NCBI RefSeq assembly: GCF_014650335.1
Contig: NZ_BMUT01000006.1
Span: forward strand, 255,461 to 319,460
DNA length: 64,000 nucleotides
Origin: Streptomyces hiroshimensis
GTDB taxonomy: Bacteria; Actinomycetota; Actinomycetes; Streptomycetales; Streptomycetaceae
Reading direction: 5' to 3'
A program made the translations under genes and the position numbers. This document shows, one piece after another, positions 15,476 through 23,984 of this stretch (the first letter of the stretch is position 1; each line of letters starts with the position of its first letter). Below the pieces are notes generated by a model, which made no database searches, had not been told where the DNA came from, and worked only from the letters and a program-made list of their open reading frames with translations.

Positions 15476-17029
15476 ATGAACCGTTCTGCCGCCGCCGGGT
15501 ACCTCTACTATTTCGCTCACCCGGAGTTCTATGAGGTCCCGGATCGCCACCCCTTGACGGACGAATACCGGTCCCTTCTGCGCGAACGCCTTCCGGACTC
15601 CTGGCGGCTGGAGCGCGGCGACGTATGGCTGCACGCCCTGCCGCCGGACGCGGACACCAACGCGGTCGCGGTGGCCCAGGGATTCAAGATTCACGTTTCC
15701 GCCACCACCGCCTGCGCACCGCAGCTGCTGGAGCTCGTCGTGCCCGTGTGCGTCCGGGAACGGGTCGCTTTCAAGGCCGCAGGGGATCCCGCCCTGCTGG
15801 ATCTGCTCAATTCGAAGCTTCAAGCCCGCGGAAGCTCGGGCAAGTTCATGACGCTGTACCCGCCGGACGAGGAGACGTTCCGTCGACTGCTGGACGCGCT
15901 GTACCGCCGCACGAAGGGCCGGGCGGTGGCAGGGCCGTACATCCTCTCCGACCGCCGGTACCGGGACAGCCGGGTGCTCTTCTACCGCTACGGAGGCTTC
16001 CGCCCCCTGTACGGACTTCATGTCGACGGTACGCGGAGCACGTACGTGGTGTCGCCGAGCGGTGAATACGTGGCCGACGAGCGCATGCCGTACTACAAGT
16101 TGCCCCCGTGGGCCCATGATCCCTTCGACGGCAGTGGCGGCAGTGACAGTGAGGTGACCGCTGCGACAGCGGCGCCGTCGGAGGAATCCGACGGCGCCCT
16201 GCTCAACGACCGGTACCTGATCGACGGCGCCGTGATCTTCTCCAACGCCGGCGGGATCTACCACGGCCTGGACACCGGCACCGGGCAGGCCGTAGTCGTC
16301 AAGGAGGCCCGTCCCGGCACCAATTGCTGGGCGGTCGACGGGGAATGGTGGGACGCGCCTCGTCTGCTGCGCCACGAATACGAGATGTTGTGCAGGCTCG
16401 ACGGGCTGCCCTTCGTCCCGCGGCCGGTCGAGCTGTTCCGGGAGTGGGAGCACACCTTCCTGGCCGAGGAATGGGTGGACGCCGCCGGGTTCCACGACTT
16501 CTGGGCGCGTGAGGAGATCATCCTCGCTCCGTACATCCGGCGGCCCGGTCGCCTGGAGCGGTTCCTGCCGGTGTTCCGGCACGTGGCGATGACGCTCATC
16601 GGCATGGTGACCGCAGTCCACGAAAGGGGAGTTCTGCTCGGGGACCTCTCGCCGCAGAACATTCTGATCGACCCCGACACGCAGCGGATGTGGTTCATCG
16701 ACTTCGAGAGCGCGATCCGGGAGAGCGGCGAGAACGAGCCGGCCGCCTACGCGGCCCGCTGGGGCACGCCGGGCTTCATGCGCCCGGAACGGACGAACCC
16801 CGGCGGCCGCCTGGAGCGGCGGGACGACTGGTACGCCGCCGGAATGATCCTCTACGGCTGCATCGTGCCGGTCACCTCCCTCTTCACGCTGCACCCGGAG
16901 GCGGCCGAGCTGTTCCTGGACAGATTCATGGCGCTGGGCGTGCCGGCGGAGGTGAGATCCGTGATCGACTGTCTGTGCCGCGGCGCGGCGGCGGAAGCCA
17001 TGGACATCCTGACCGGCTGGAGCCCCTGA
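15476..17029 (+). CDS. Class III lanthipeptide synthetase, lyase-kinase part (LanKC N-terminal two thirds)
   Basis: 517 aa. Residues 1-210 match the N-terminal lyase region of LanKC proteins (YLYYFAHPEFYEVPDRHPL, GFKIHVSATTACAPQLLE, SGKFMTLYP), which eliminates phosphate to make dehydroalanine. Residues 240-515 are a Ser/Thr kinase: VVVKEAR with Lys276, GDLSPQN with Asp390, and DFE (Asp409) in place of DFG, as usual for LanKC. The expected C-terminal cyclase is not fused: the frame ends at TGA 17027-17029 and the cyclase starts at the very next codon. Cytoplasmic; acts on the 70-aa precursor. Confidence 0.9.
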   Translation: MNRSAAAGYLYYFAHPEFYEVPDRHPLTDEYRSLLRERLPDSWRLERGDVWLHALPPDADTNAVAVAQGFKIHVSATTACAPQLLELVVPVCVRERVAFKAAGDPALLDLLNSKLQARGSSGKFMTLYPPDEETFRRLLDALYRRTKGRAVAGPYILSDRRYRDSRVLFYRYGGFRPLYGLHVDGTRSTYVVSPSGEYVADERMPYYKLPPWAHDPFDGSGGSDSEVTAATAAPSEESDGALLNDRYLIDGAVIFSNAGGIYHGLDTGTGQAVVVKEARPGTNCWAVDGEWWDAPRLLRHEYEMLCRLDGLPFVPRPVELFREWEHTFLAEEWVDAAGFHDFWAREEIILAPYIRRPGRLERFLPVFRHVAMTLIGMVTAVHERGVLLGDLSPQNILIDPDTQRMWFIDFESAIRESGENEPAAYAARWGTPGFMRPERTNPGGRLERRDDWYAAGMILYGCIVPVTSLFTLHPEAAELFLDRFMALGVPAEVRSVIDCLCRGAAAEAMDILTGWSP

Positions 17030-18184
17030 GTGACCGCGGAGGTGCCCGGCGGCCGGCTGCGGGCGGATGTGGCGGACACCGTGGACGGCATGGCCCGGTA
17101 CCTGCTCGGCACCGCCGACCGGGAGCGCTCCGACCGGCTCTGGCCCGCCCATTTCCTGGTCTTCGCCACCAACCCGCTGAACGTGGCCTACGGCGCGTGC
17201 GGCCCGGCGCTGTTCCTGCACACCGCGGAAAGCGCCGGGGAACAAGTGGGGCTGCCGGAGGACATCCGGGCCTGGATACGGAACCGGCCGCTGGACTTGG
17301 AGTCGTATCCGCCCGGGCTGTTCCTCGGGCTGGCCGGCATCGCGGAGACCTTCTGGCGGATCGACCTGCCCGATGAAGCCCTGGACGCCATGGCGCTGCT
17401 GTACCGCTCCCCCCTGCTCGAAGCGGAACCGAGCCTGTTCCTGGGGGTGGCCGGCTGGGGGACGGTGAGCCTGCGGTTCCACGCCCGGACCGGCGAACAG
17501 GTGCACCTGGATGCGGCGGTGCGTGCGGGCGAGCACCTGCTGGCGACGGCGGAGCGGCAGGACGACGACACCTGCTGCTGGCCGTACCGGGCCGAGGGGC
17601 GGGTGCACTACGGACTGGGCCACGGGGCGAGCGGCATTGCGCTGTTCCTGTTGCGACTTTCCCTGGTGACCGGCCGGGACGACTTCCGCTCCGCCGCGGT
17701 CCGGGGCCTGGAATTCGACTTGGCGAACGGGAGCGATACCGAGCTGGGCATGCAGTGGCGCCGTTTCGAGAACGACATGGTGCGATATCCGTACTTGATC
17801 CACGGAAGCGCAGGGATCGGCAGCGTGCTGCTCCGGTTCCACCGGATGCTCGGCGACGAGCGCTACCTGGTCCTGGCGCGCCGTATCGCAGAGGACGCAT
17901 ACCTCACGTACTCCTTGCTGCCGAGTCTCTTCGAGGGAATGGCCGGCCTCGGGGAGTTCCAGCTGGACATGTTCCGGTGCACTGCCGAACGGGACTATCT
18001 TCACCGGGCATTCGACATTGCCGAGACGATGCTGATGTTCCGCGTCGAACGTCCGGAGGGGATCGCGTACCCGGGGCGCGTACTCAACCGGCTTTCGGCG
18101 GACTACGCGACCGGTGCGGCCGGGGTGGGCCTGTACTTCACCCGTCTGCTGCGCCCGGGCGGGATGCCGTTCCTGGACGCCTGA
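17030..18184 (+). CDS. LanC-like cyclase domain encoded as a separate protein
   Basis: 384 aa with the alpha/alpha toroid repeats of LanC: YGACGPALFLH, PGLFLGLAGIAETF, PSLFLGVAGWGTVSL, GLGHGASGIALFL, YLIHGSAGIGSVLL, PSLFEGMAGLGEFQ. The zinc Cys and Cys-His of LanC are missing (LIHGSAG where zinc enzymes have CHG), as in class III synthetases. It forms thioether rings on the dehydrated precursor. GTG 17030 follows the kinase stop with no gap in the same frame; GGAG ends 7 bases upstream, inside the kinase gene, so coupled re-initiation is plausible. Readthrough of the TGA would give a normal 902-residue LanKC. Confidence 0.88.
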   Translation: MTAEVPGGRLRADVADTVDGMARYLLGTADRERSDRLWPAHFLVFATNPLNVAYGACGPALFLHTAESAGEQVGLPEDIRAWIRNRPLDLESYPPGLFLGLAGIAETFWRIDLPDEALDAMALLYRSPLLEAEPSLFLGVAGWGTVSLRFHARTGEQVHLDAAVRAGEHLLATAERQDDDTCCWPYRAEGRVHYGLGHGASGIALFLLRLSLVTGRDDFRSAAVRGLEFDLANGSDTELGMQWRRFENDMVRYPYLIHGSAGIGSVLLRFHRMLGDERYLVLARRIAEDAYLTYSLLPSLFEGMAGLGEFQLDMFRCTAERDYLHRAFDIAETMLMFRVERPEGIAYPGRVLNRLSADYATGAAGVGLYFTRLLRPGGMPFLDA

Positions 18185-18380
18185 CCCTCACGAACCTGAC
18201 CCTCACGAAAGTGAGCGCGGCGTACGCGATGAGGGCGACCGACACGGCCAGGACGACGCCCCACGGGAGCAGGCCGGCCGCCGCCAAGGCTGCGCACAGC
18301 GGCAGGGTGAGAAGCATCGGGAGGATCCGGATCAGGGCGGTACGCAGGGATGCCGCGAGGGGTGTCACGAGAGGTGTCAC
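18138..18380 (-). CDS. Small two-TM membrane protein coupled to the MerR gene
   Basis: 80 aa. Two hydrophobic segments (ILPMLLTLPLCAALAAAGLL and VVLAVSVALIAYAALTFV) are followed by a basic VRVRFVRVRRP stretch. The GTG start overlaps the MerR stop (GTGA at 18377-18380), so it is translated with that gene. Its 3' end runs 47 bases antisense into the cyclase gene. No family recognised; the coupling suggests a sensor or target of the MerR regulator. Confidence 0.6.
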   Translation of the reverse strand: MTPLVTPLAASLRTALIRILPMLLTLPLCAALAAAGLLPWGVVLAVSVALIAYAALTFVRVRFVRVRRPGTASRPGAADG

Positions 18381-19153
18381 GAGGGGGCTCCTTGGCGGGC
18401 GAGGTCCAGGTAGCCGGCCAGATCGGCCCAGCTTTCGGTGGCGGCGGGCGGTTCGCCGGACATGGCCTGCGGGGCGTCGCGCCAAGCGCTCCGGACGGCC
18501 GTGGAGGTGGTGGTGTCACCGCCGGTGAAGAGGGCGCCCAGTTCGTCCATGCGGGCCACCAACCGCCGGACCCGGGGGTCCGTGGGAGGGACTCCGGCCG
18601 TACGGAGCCGGTCGGCCCGGCGGTACAGCTCGGGCCACTCGACCTCCAGGAGATAGTGCGCAGCGGGACCCACGGCGGCGGCCCGGTCCTCCAGGAGGCG
18701 GAGGCCGTCGGCGTCGAGACGGTCCCGGAGGGCGTGTGCGCGGTCCGGGGCAGTGGCGCCGGTGGTCCGCAGGGCGTCGAGGAGGGCGGTGGTCGTCGGG
18801 GCGCGGCCGGCCGCCAGTTCGGTGTCCAGGCGCCGGAGACGGTCCCGCAGGGAGGTGAGCGCGGCGAGGGCGGCCTCCACGCCGGACAAGTGGTCCCGTA
18901 CGAGCCGGGCCGGGTCGACGCCGCTGTCCAGGCAGACGGCGATGGTCTCCAGACCCAGGCCGAGGCTGCGGAGGGCCAGCACCTGGTAGAGGCGGACGAG
19001 ATCGTCCTCGGTGTATTCGCGGTGCCCGCCCGGCGTGCGCCGGGAGGGGCTGAGGAGGCCGATGGTGTCCCAGTGGTGCAGCGTGCGCACGGTGAGGCCG
19101 CAGGCCTCGGCGAGTGCGCCCACCTTCCAGGTGGAGGCGGCGGAAGCGGTCAT
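18377..19153 (-). CDS. MerR-family transcriptional regulator with large C-terminal domain
   Basis: 258 aa. The MerR DNA-binding part is clear: WKVGALAEACGLTVRTLHHW, then DTIGLLSPSRRTPGGHREYT, DLVRLYQVLALRSLGLGLE. A coiled coil (ALAALTSLRDRLRRLDTEL) and a ~120-residue helical C-terminus similar to TipAS-type drug-binding domains follow. MerR proteins distort promoters with long spacers to activate. A 17-bp near-palindrome lies 16 bases before the start. ATG 19153 is chosen; an ATG at 19168 would overlap that site. Convergent with the lanthipeptide cyclase. Confidence 0.88.
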   Translation of the reverse strand: MTASAASTWKVGALAEACGLTVRTLHHWDTIGLLSPSRRTPGGHREYTEDDLVRLYQVLALRSLGLGLETIAVCLDSGVDPARLVRDHLSGVEAALAALTSLRDRLRRLDTELAAGRAPTTTALLDALRTTGATAPDRAHALRDRLDADGLRLLEDRAAAVGPAAHYLLEVEWPELYRRADRLRTAGVPPTDPRVRRLVARMDELGALFTGGDTTTSTAVRSAWRDAPQAMSGEPPAATESWADLAGYLDLARQGAPS

Positions 19154-19168
19154 GAGACCACGATGCAT

Positions 19169-19185
19169 CCTGACGCGACGTGAGG
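19169..19185 (-). promoter_or_regulatory. Candidate MerR operator
   Basis: CCTGACG-CGA-CGTGAGG matches its own inverse at 6 of 7 paired positions. On the minus strand it follows TTGAAC, a possible -35, directly upstream of the merR gene. The CCTcACG...CGTcAGG form resembles known MerR-family sites. Autoregulation is inferred. Confidence 0.5.
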
Positions 19186-19411
19186 TTCAAGCGCCGGCCT
19201 GATGTGGTTCAAGCGGCCGGCCTGGCATGAGGTTCGAGCGGCCGCCTACGGGCCTGTCCTCCCGCGCCGTCGCGCAGTAGGGTGCGGCCGCCGCCCTCTT
19301 GAGGGCGCCGCGCAGCCCCGTACCGCTCCGTACAGCTCTGCACAGCCCCGTACCGCCCGTACCGCCCCGCACGGACCGACACAACGTTCCCGCGCAGGAA
19401 AGGGCAGTCGC

Positions 19412-20413
19412 ATGAGGAAGAGATACAAGAGACACAGACGCATCGGCCGGATGATCGCGTCCCTCGCCGTCGCCGCGCTGTTCGCCGCCGCTCCCGGGGT
19501 CGCCACCGCTACCGCCGCCCCCGCCCCCGCACCGACGGCAGCCGATAAGAACCTCAAGGTCACCGTCTTCGGATCGTCCATCGCCTCCGCCCGCAACGCC
19601 GACGGGCGGCTTGCGCTCTTCGGGACCAACAGCGGCGACGGCGTCTTCCACCGCGTCCAGAACTCCATCGGCGGCTCGTGGTCCTCCTGGTCCCAGTTCG
19701 ACGGTGCGCTGCGGGCCGTCGCCGCCGAGACCAATGCCGACGGCCGGGTCGAGCTGTTCGGGGTGACCGGCGCCGGGACCATCTTCCACCGCTGGCAGAC
19801 GTCCCCGGTCGGGGCCTGGTCGGGCTGGGAGCAGATCGGCGGGCTGCTCACCTCCATCGCCGCGGCCCGCAACGCCGACGGCCGCATCGAGCTCTTCGGC
19901 ACCAACAGCAACGGCAACGTCTTCCACTGCCGGCAGACCTCCATCGGCGGCCCCTTGTCGGACTGGGCCCTGTTCGACGGCGGCCTGACCCAGGTCGCCG
20001 CGGAGACCAATGCCGACGGCCGTATCGAGCTCTTCGGCGTCAACAGCGGCGGAGCCATCTATCACCGCTGGCAGACGTCCCCGGGCGGCGCCTGGTCGAA
20101 CTGGGAGCAGATCGAAGGCTCGCTGACCTCCATCGCAGCCGCGCGCAACGGCGACGGCCGGCTGGAGATCTTCGGTACCAACAGCGGTGACGCCATTTAC
20201 CACCGTTCCCAGAACGCCGTCGGCAGCAGCTCGTGGTCGCCGTGGGTGCAGTTCGACGGCGGGCTCAGCCAGGTGGCCGCGGAGACCAATGCCGACGGCC
20301 GTATCCAGCTGTTCGGCGTCAACAGCATCGGATACGTGTACCAGCGCTCGCAGACCTCCATCGGCGGCCCCTGGTCGAACTGGGAGCAGATGGACGGGCT
20401 GTTGAGGCCCTGA
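19412..20413 (+). CDS. Secreted PLL-like beta-propeller lectin-type protein
   Basis: 333 aa. Signal peptide: basic RKRYKRHRRIGRMIAS, hydrophobic LAVAALFAAAPGVATATAAP. The rest is six propeller repeats of about 43 residues, each with (A)xxRNADGRxxLFG or AETNADGRxxLFG, then YHRWQTS and GxWSxWEQ. This matches PLL/tectonin-like sugar-binding propellers. Two repeat types alternate strictly (ARNADGR/FGTNS and ETNADGR/FGVNS), so the array grew by duplication of a two-blade unit. SD AGGAAAGGG upstream. Probably binds cell-surface or polymer glycans outside the cell. Confidence 0.85.
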   Translation: MRKRYKRHRRIGRMIASLAVAALFAAAPGVATATAAPAPAPTAADKNLKVTVFGSSIASARNADGRLALFGTNSGDGVFHRVQNSIGGSWSSWSQFDGALRAVAAETNADGRVELFGVTGAGTIFHRWQTSPVGAWSGWEQIGGLLTSIAAARNADGRIELFGTNSNGNVFHCRQTSIGGPLSDWALFDGGLTQVAAETNADGRIELFGVNSGGAIYHRWQTSPGGAWSNWEQIEGSLTSIAAARNGDGRLEIFGTNSGDAIYHRSQNAVGSSSWSPWVQFDGGLSQVAAETNADGRIQLFGVNSIGYVYQRSQTSIGGPWSNWEQMDGLLRP

Positions 20414-20534
20414 ACCGCCCCCCAGGCTGTTCGTGTCTCCGCCCCCTCCCCGGGCGGAGACGCGTCCGACAGCTGGCCGGAACCGGCCCGTTCCGGCAGC
20501 CGTGGCCCGGGGAGGTGTGGGGCAAGATGGGCTT

Positions 20535-22067
20535 ATGGGGACCTTCGCTGCGCACGATGGTCTGATCGCCGGCCGGTACCGCCTGTCCGGGCGGATAGGG
20601 CGCGGCGGCATGGGCACCGTATGGCGTGCCACCGATGAGCTGCTGGCCCGCCAAGTGGCCGTCAAAGAGCTGCACATGGACGACTCCGGCCCCGGCACCT
20701 GCGCCGCCGGTCTCTCCGACTGCGACCGCACGCTGCGCGAGGCCCGCGCCGCCGCGCTCATCAGTCACCCGAACGTGGTCGCCCTGCACGACATCGTCGT
20801 CCAGGACGGCCGGCCGTGGATCGTGATGGAGCTCGTGGACGGGCGCGCGCTGTCCGAAGTGCTCGCGGCGGAGGGGCCGGTGGGCCCGCGGGAGACGGCG
20901 CGGATCGCGATCGCCCTGCTGTCCGCCCTGCGCGCGGCGCACGCCCGCGGCGTTCTGCACCGCGACATCAAGCCACCCAACGTCCTCCTGGAATCGGCCA
21001 CCGGCCGCGTCGTGCTGACGGACTTCGGCATCGCCCAGGTGCGCGGCGCCACGACGATCACCGAGACGGGCGCATTCGTCGGATCGCCCGAGTACACCGC
21101 GCCGGAGCGCATGTCGGGCGGCCCTGCGGGCCCCGCGGCCGACCTGTGGTCCCTGGGGGTGCTGATGTGCGCGGCCCTCAGCGGAGTGACCCCCTTCCGG
21201 CGCGACTCGCTGGGCGGCATCCTGCACGCCGTCGTCCACGACGAGATACGCCCGCCCGCAGCCGCGGCCCCCCTGCTGCCCGTCGTCCAGGGACTGCTGG
21301 AGCGCGATCCGGTGCACCGCATGGGCGCCGACGAAGCGGAGCGGCTGCTGCACGCCTATCTGGCCTCCGGGTGGGTCGATGACGGCCTCGTCAGGCCCGC
21401 GTACATCCCGCGCGTGCGCACCGTCCTCATGGCCGCCGTCGCCGTCGTCACCCTGGCCGGCACGGGAGCCGGCCTCGCCGTCGTGCTGGCCGAGCGCGGT
21501 GCGGACGCCGACGGCGACCGGCCCGCGCAGGTCTCCAGCGGGACGCCGGCCCGCTCGCCCGGGCCGCCCGTCACGCGCGAACCCCCGGTGAGCGCGCCCG
21601 TACGGCCCCCGGAGGGGTACCACGCGGTGCAGGACCCCGCGGGCTTCGCGCTGGCCGTGCCCGACGGCTTCACCCGCTCCTTCGAACCGCCGCGGGTCTT
21701 CTACTACTCGCCCGACCGGCAGTTCCGCCTCGGCATCCTCATCCAGGACCCGCGCGCCGGCGGCCCCGCGGGCACCCTGCGCGCCGCGGCCGCCGCAGCC
21801 CCGGACCGCTACCCGGGCTACCGCTCCGCCACCGTCCGTGAGACCACACACAAGGGATATCCGGCAGCCGCCTGGGAGTTCACGTGGGACGGGCCCGAGG
21901 CGGAGTCGGGCGGGACGGTGCGCACGTACGACACCTGCTGGGAGGAGGGAGGGAAGATGTACGAGGTGTGGGTGGCGGGGCCCGCGGGGAAGGCGGCGCA
22001 GGCCCGGCGGCACGCCCAGGCCGTACTCGACTCGTTCATACGCATCCGGCCGGTATCCAGCCCCTAA
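20535..22067 (+). CDS. Membrane Ser/Thr protein kinase (PknB type) with secreted sensor domain
   Basis: 510 aa. Cytoplasmic Hanks kinase at residues 12-270: GRGGMGTVW loop, VAVKEL lysine, HRDIKPPN with Asp144, TDFG at 162-165, then GSPEYTAPE. One TM segment near 295-317 (VLMAAVAVVTLAGTGAGLAV). A Pro-rich linker leads to a ~150-residue extracytoplasmic domain (GYHAVQDPAGFALAVPDGF, AAWEFTWDG, ARRHAQAVLDSF) with no PASTA repeats. CAAGAT sits 5 bases before the ATG and there is no SD, suggesting a leaderless mRNA. Tandem with a second kinase. Confidence 0.92.
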   Translation: MGTFAAHDGLIAGRYRLSGRIGRGGMGTVWRATDELLARQVAVKELHMDDSGPGTCAAGLSDCDRTLREARAAALISHPNVVALHDIVVQDGRPWIVMELVDGRALSEVLAAEGPVGPRETARIAIALLSALRAAHARGVLHRDIKPPNVLLESATGRVVLTDFGIAQVRGATTITETGAFVGSPEYTAPERMSGGPAGPAADLWSLGVLMCAALSGVTPFRRDSLGGILHAVVHDEIRPPAAAAPLLPVVQGLLERDPVHRMGADEAERLLHAYLASGWVDDGLVRPAYIPRVRTVLMAAVAVVTLAGTGAGLAVVLAERGADADGDRPAQVSSGTPARSPGPPVTREPPVSAPVRPPEGYHAVQDPAGFALAVPDGFTRSFEPPRVFYYSPDRQFRLGILIQDPRAGGPAGTLRAAAAAAPDRYPGYRSATVRETTHKGYPAAAWEFTWDGPEAESGGTVRTYDTCWEEGGKMYEVWVAGPAGKAAQARRHAQAVLDSFIRIRPVSSP

Positions 22068-22136
22068 GGACGCATGCGGCAGGGTTTGCGCCTTCGAAGG
22101 TGCGCCCGCCCGGCCCCCCTTGGTAATGATGGGGCC

Positions 22137-23888
22137 ATGACGAACGACGGGGGACGGCCGACCAGGCCTGCCGGGGCGAACGAACCCACCAGCTACGACC
22201 TTCAGCCACCGAGCGCGCCGGTCGCGGCGAACGGCGGCGCACCTGCCGCCCCCGGGAGCGTCCACCCGCCCGCCACCGGGACCGTCTACACCCCCGGCGC
22301 GCCGAACCCGTACGCCGCTCCTGCCGCTGCCGCTGCCGCTGCCGCTGCCGTTGCTGACGGCTCCGACCACGGCGCAGGCCGCCGCATAGGCAACCGCTAC
22401 CGGCTGATCTCGCGCCTCGGCCACGGCGGCATGGGCACCGTCTGGAAGGCGCACGACGAGGTCGTCGACCGCGAGGTCGCCGTGAAGGAGCCCCGCGTAC
22501 CGGACCACCTGCCCGCGTCCCTGCGGGAGAACGTCCACCACCGCATGCAGCGCGAGGCCCGCGCCGCGGCCCGCGTCGCCCACCCCTCGGTCGTCGCCGT
22601 CCACGACGTCGTCGTCGAGGACGGCCGCCCCTGGATCGTCATGGAGCTCGTCCGCGGGAGTTCGCTCGGCGACCGGCTGGCGGAGGGCACCCTGGACCCG
22701 CGCGAGGCGGCCCGCATCGGCCTCGCCGTCCTGAACGCGCTCGGCGCCGCCCATGAGGCCGGCGTGCTGCACCGCGACGTCAAGCCGGACAACGTCCTGC
22801 TCGGCCGGGACGAGCGCGTCGTCCTCACCGACTTCGGCATCGCCCAGATCGAGGGCGAGCAAGGCCTTACGGAGACGGGCGCGTTCGTCGGCTCGCCCGA
22901 GTACGTGGCGCCCGAGCGCGTCCTGGGGCAGCGGCCGGGACCCGAGTCCGACCTGTGGTCGCTGGGCGTCGTGCTGTACAGGGCGGTGGAGGGCGTCTCC
23001 CCGTTCCGCCGCTCCAACGCGCAGGCCACCATGCAGGCCATCCTGTCCGCGGAACCGCAGATGCCGTCGCGCGGTGCGGGTGTGCTGGGCGCGCTCGTCA
23101 TGGGGCTGCTCCACAAGAACCCTGCGGCCCGGCCCGGTACGGCCGAGATCAGACGGACGCTGGAGGCGCTCGCCCGCCCGGCGTCGTCCGAGGAGCCCGC
23201 CTTCGGCGCGACCCGCCCCCCGCAGGCCACCGGCAGCAAGTGGGTCCCGCCCGTCCTGCACGGCAACCGCAAGGCGCAGTGGGGGCTCGGCGCCGGCGTG
23301 GTGGCCGTGGCGACGGCCGCCACGCTGCTGATCGTCAACCCGTTCGCCGTAGGACCGGCCATCCCGCTGCACTGGAAGGTGCGCGACGAGCCGGAGATCG
23401 TACGGGCGTCGATGGCGGTCCCCGAGGAGTACGAGAAGTCCATCAACAGCGACATCAACTGGGTCTACTTCCAGGACCCCAGTGACGTGTTCGGCATCTC
23501 GCTGGACAAGGACACCGCGGAGCAGCGGTCCAAGAGCACGGGAAGCGACGAACCGAAGGACATCGGCACGCCGGAGGAAGAGGCCAAGAGGCTTATCAAG
23601 CGGTACACCACGGACTCCGGGACCAAGCTCACCGACGCCAAGGCCACGACCGTCGAGGCGTCCCCGCACGACGGCATGAAGGCGGCCGAGGTCGTCACCG
23701 TCTTCCGCAGGTCCGGAAGCAACGAGACCGACCCCAAGAGACGCCTGCGCACCGAGATCATCGTCAACGACGCCAAGACCGTGTCGTGGACCCTGGAGGT
23801 CCGGATGCCCGAGAAGGGCGAAGGGCGCAAGGCGGGCGACAAGCTCTTCGAGGACGTCCTCAAGTACCTGAAGATCCAGGACAAGTGA
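22137..23888 (+). CDS. Membrane Ser/Thr protein kinase (PknB type), second of a tandem pair
   Basis: 583 aa. An 80-residue Pro/Ala-rich N-terminus includes a nine-Ala run encoded by a CTGCCG repeat (about 22320-22350). Kinase core: GHGGMGTVW, EVAVKEP, HRDVKPDN with Asp214, TDFGIAQ, GSPEYVAPE. TM near 385-405 (GAGVVAVATAATLLIVNPF). The C-terminal 170 residues (RASMAVPEEYEKSI, VYFQDPSDVFGISLD, SWTLEVRMPE) are predicted outside the cell and look distantly like the sensor of the preceding kinase. TAATGA lies 7 bases before the ATG: probable leaderless transcript. Confidence 0.92.
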   Translation: MTNDGGRPTRPAGANEPTSYDLQPPSAPVAANGGAPAAPGSVHPPATGTVYTPGAPNPYAAPAAAAAAAAAVADGSDHGAGRRIGNRYRLISRLGHGGMGTVWKAHDEVVDREVAVKEPRVPDHLPASLRENVHHRMQREARAAARVAHPSVVAVHDVVVEDGRPWIVMELVRGSSLGDRLAEGTLDPREAARIGLAVLNALGAAHEAGVLHRDVKPDNVLLGRDERVVLTDFGIAQIEGEQGLTETGAFVGSPEYVAPERVLGQRPGPESDLWSLGVVLYRAVEGVSPFRRSNAQATMQAILSAEPQMPSRGAGVLGALVMGLLHKNPAARPGTAEIRRTLEALARPASSEEPAFGATRPPQATGSKWVPPVLHGNRKAQWGLGAGVVAVATAATLLIVNPFAVGPAIPLHWKVRDEPEIVRASMAVPEEYEKSINSDINWVYFQDPSDVFGISLDKDTAEQRSKSTGSDEPKDIGTPEEEAKRLIKRYTTDSGTKLTDAKATTVEASPHDGMKAAEVVTVFRRSGSNETDPKRRLRTEIIVNDAKTVSWTLEVRMPEKGEGRKAGDKLFEDVLKYLKIQDK

Positions 23889-23902
23889 GAAATCCCTGAT
23901 CA

Positions 23903-23937
23903 ATGACGTGATCGGGCCGCGCGATGACGTGATCGGG
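23903..23937. repeat. Two 14-bp direct repeats ahead of the aldehyde dehydrogenase
   Basis: ATGACGTGATCGGG occurs at 23903-23916 and 23924-23937, 21 bases apart, two helical turns, on one face of the DNA. They lie 48-82 bases before the dehydrogenase start and just upstream of its -10-like TACGCT (23973-23978). This is a good arrangement for a regulator that binds as a tandem dimer. Confidence 0.55.
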
Positions 23938-23984
23938 TTACCGACGGGTATTCAAGCGGCCGTGGTCCGTCATACGCTCCCCGT

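Noticed and set aside
17027..17029. TGA as selenocysteine codon
   Set aside because: No SECIS-like hairpin was recognised after it, and the position is a linker between domains, not an active site.
20319..23903. Very long open frame on the minus strand opposite the tandem kinases, and similar ones at 15461-18004 and 45967-48450
   Set aside because: They mirror the codon phase of well-supported plus-strand genes, have Arg/Gly/Ala-biased composition and no motifs; typical shadows in GC-rich DNA.
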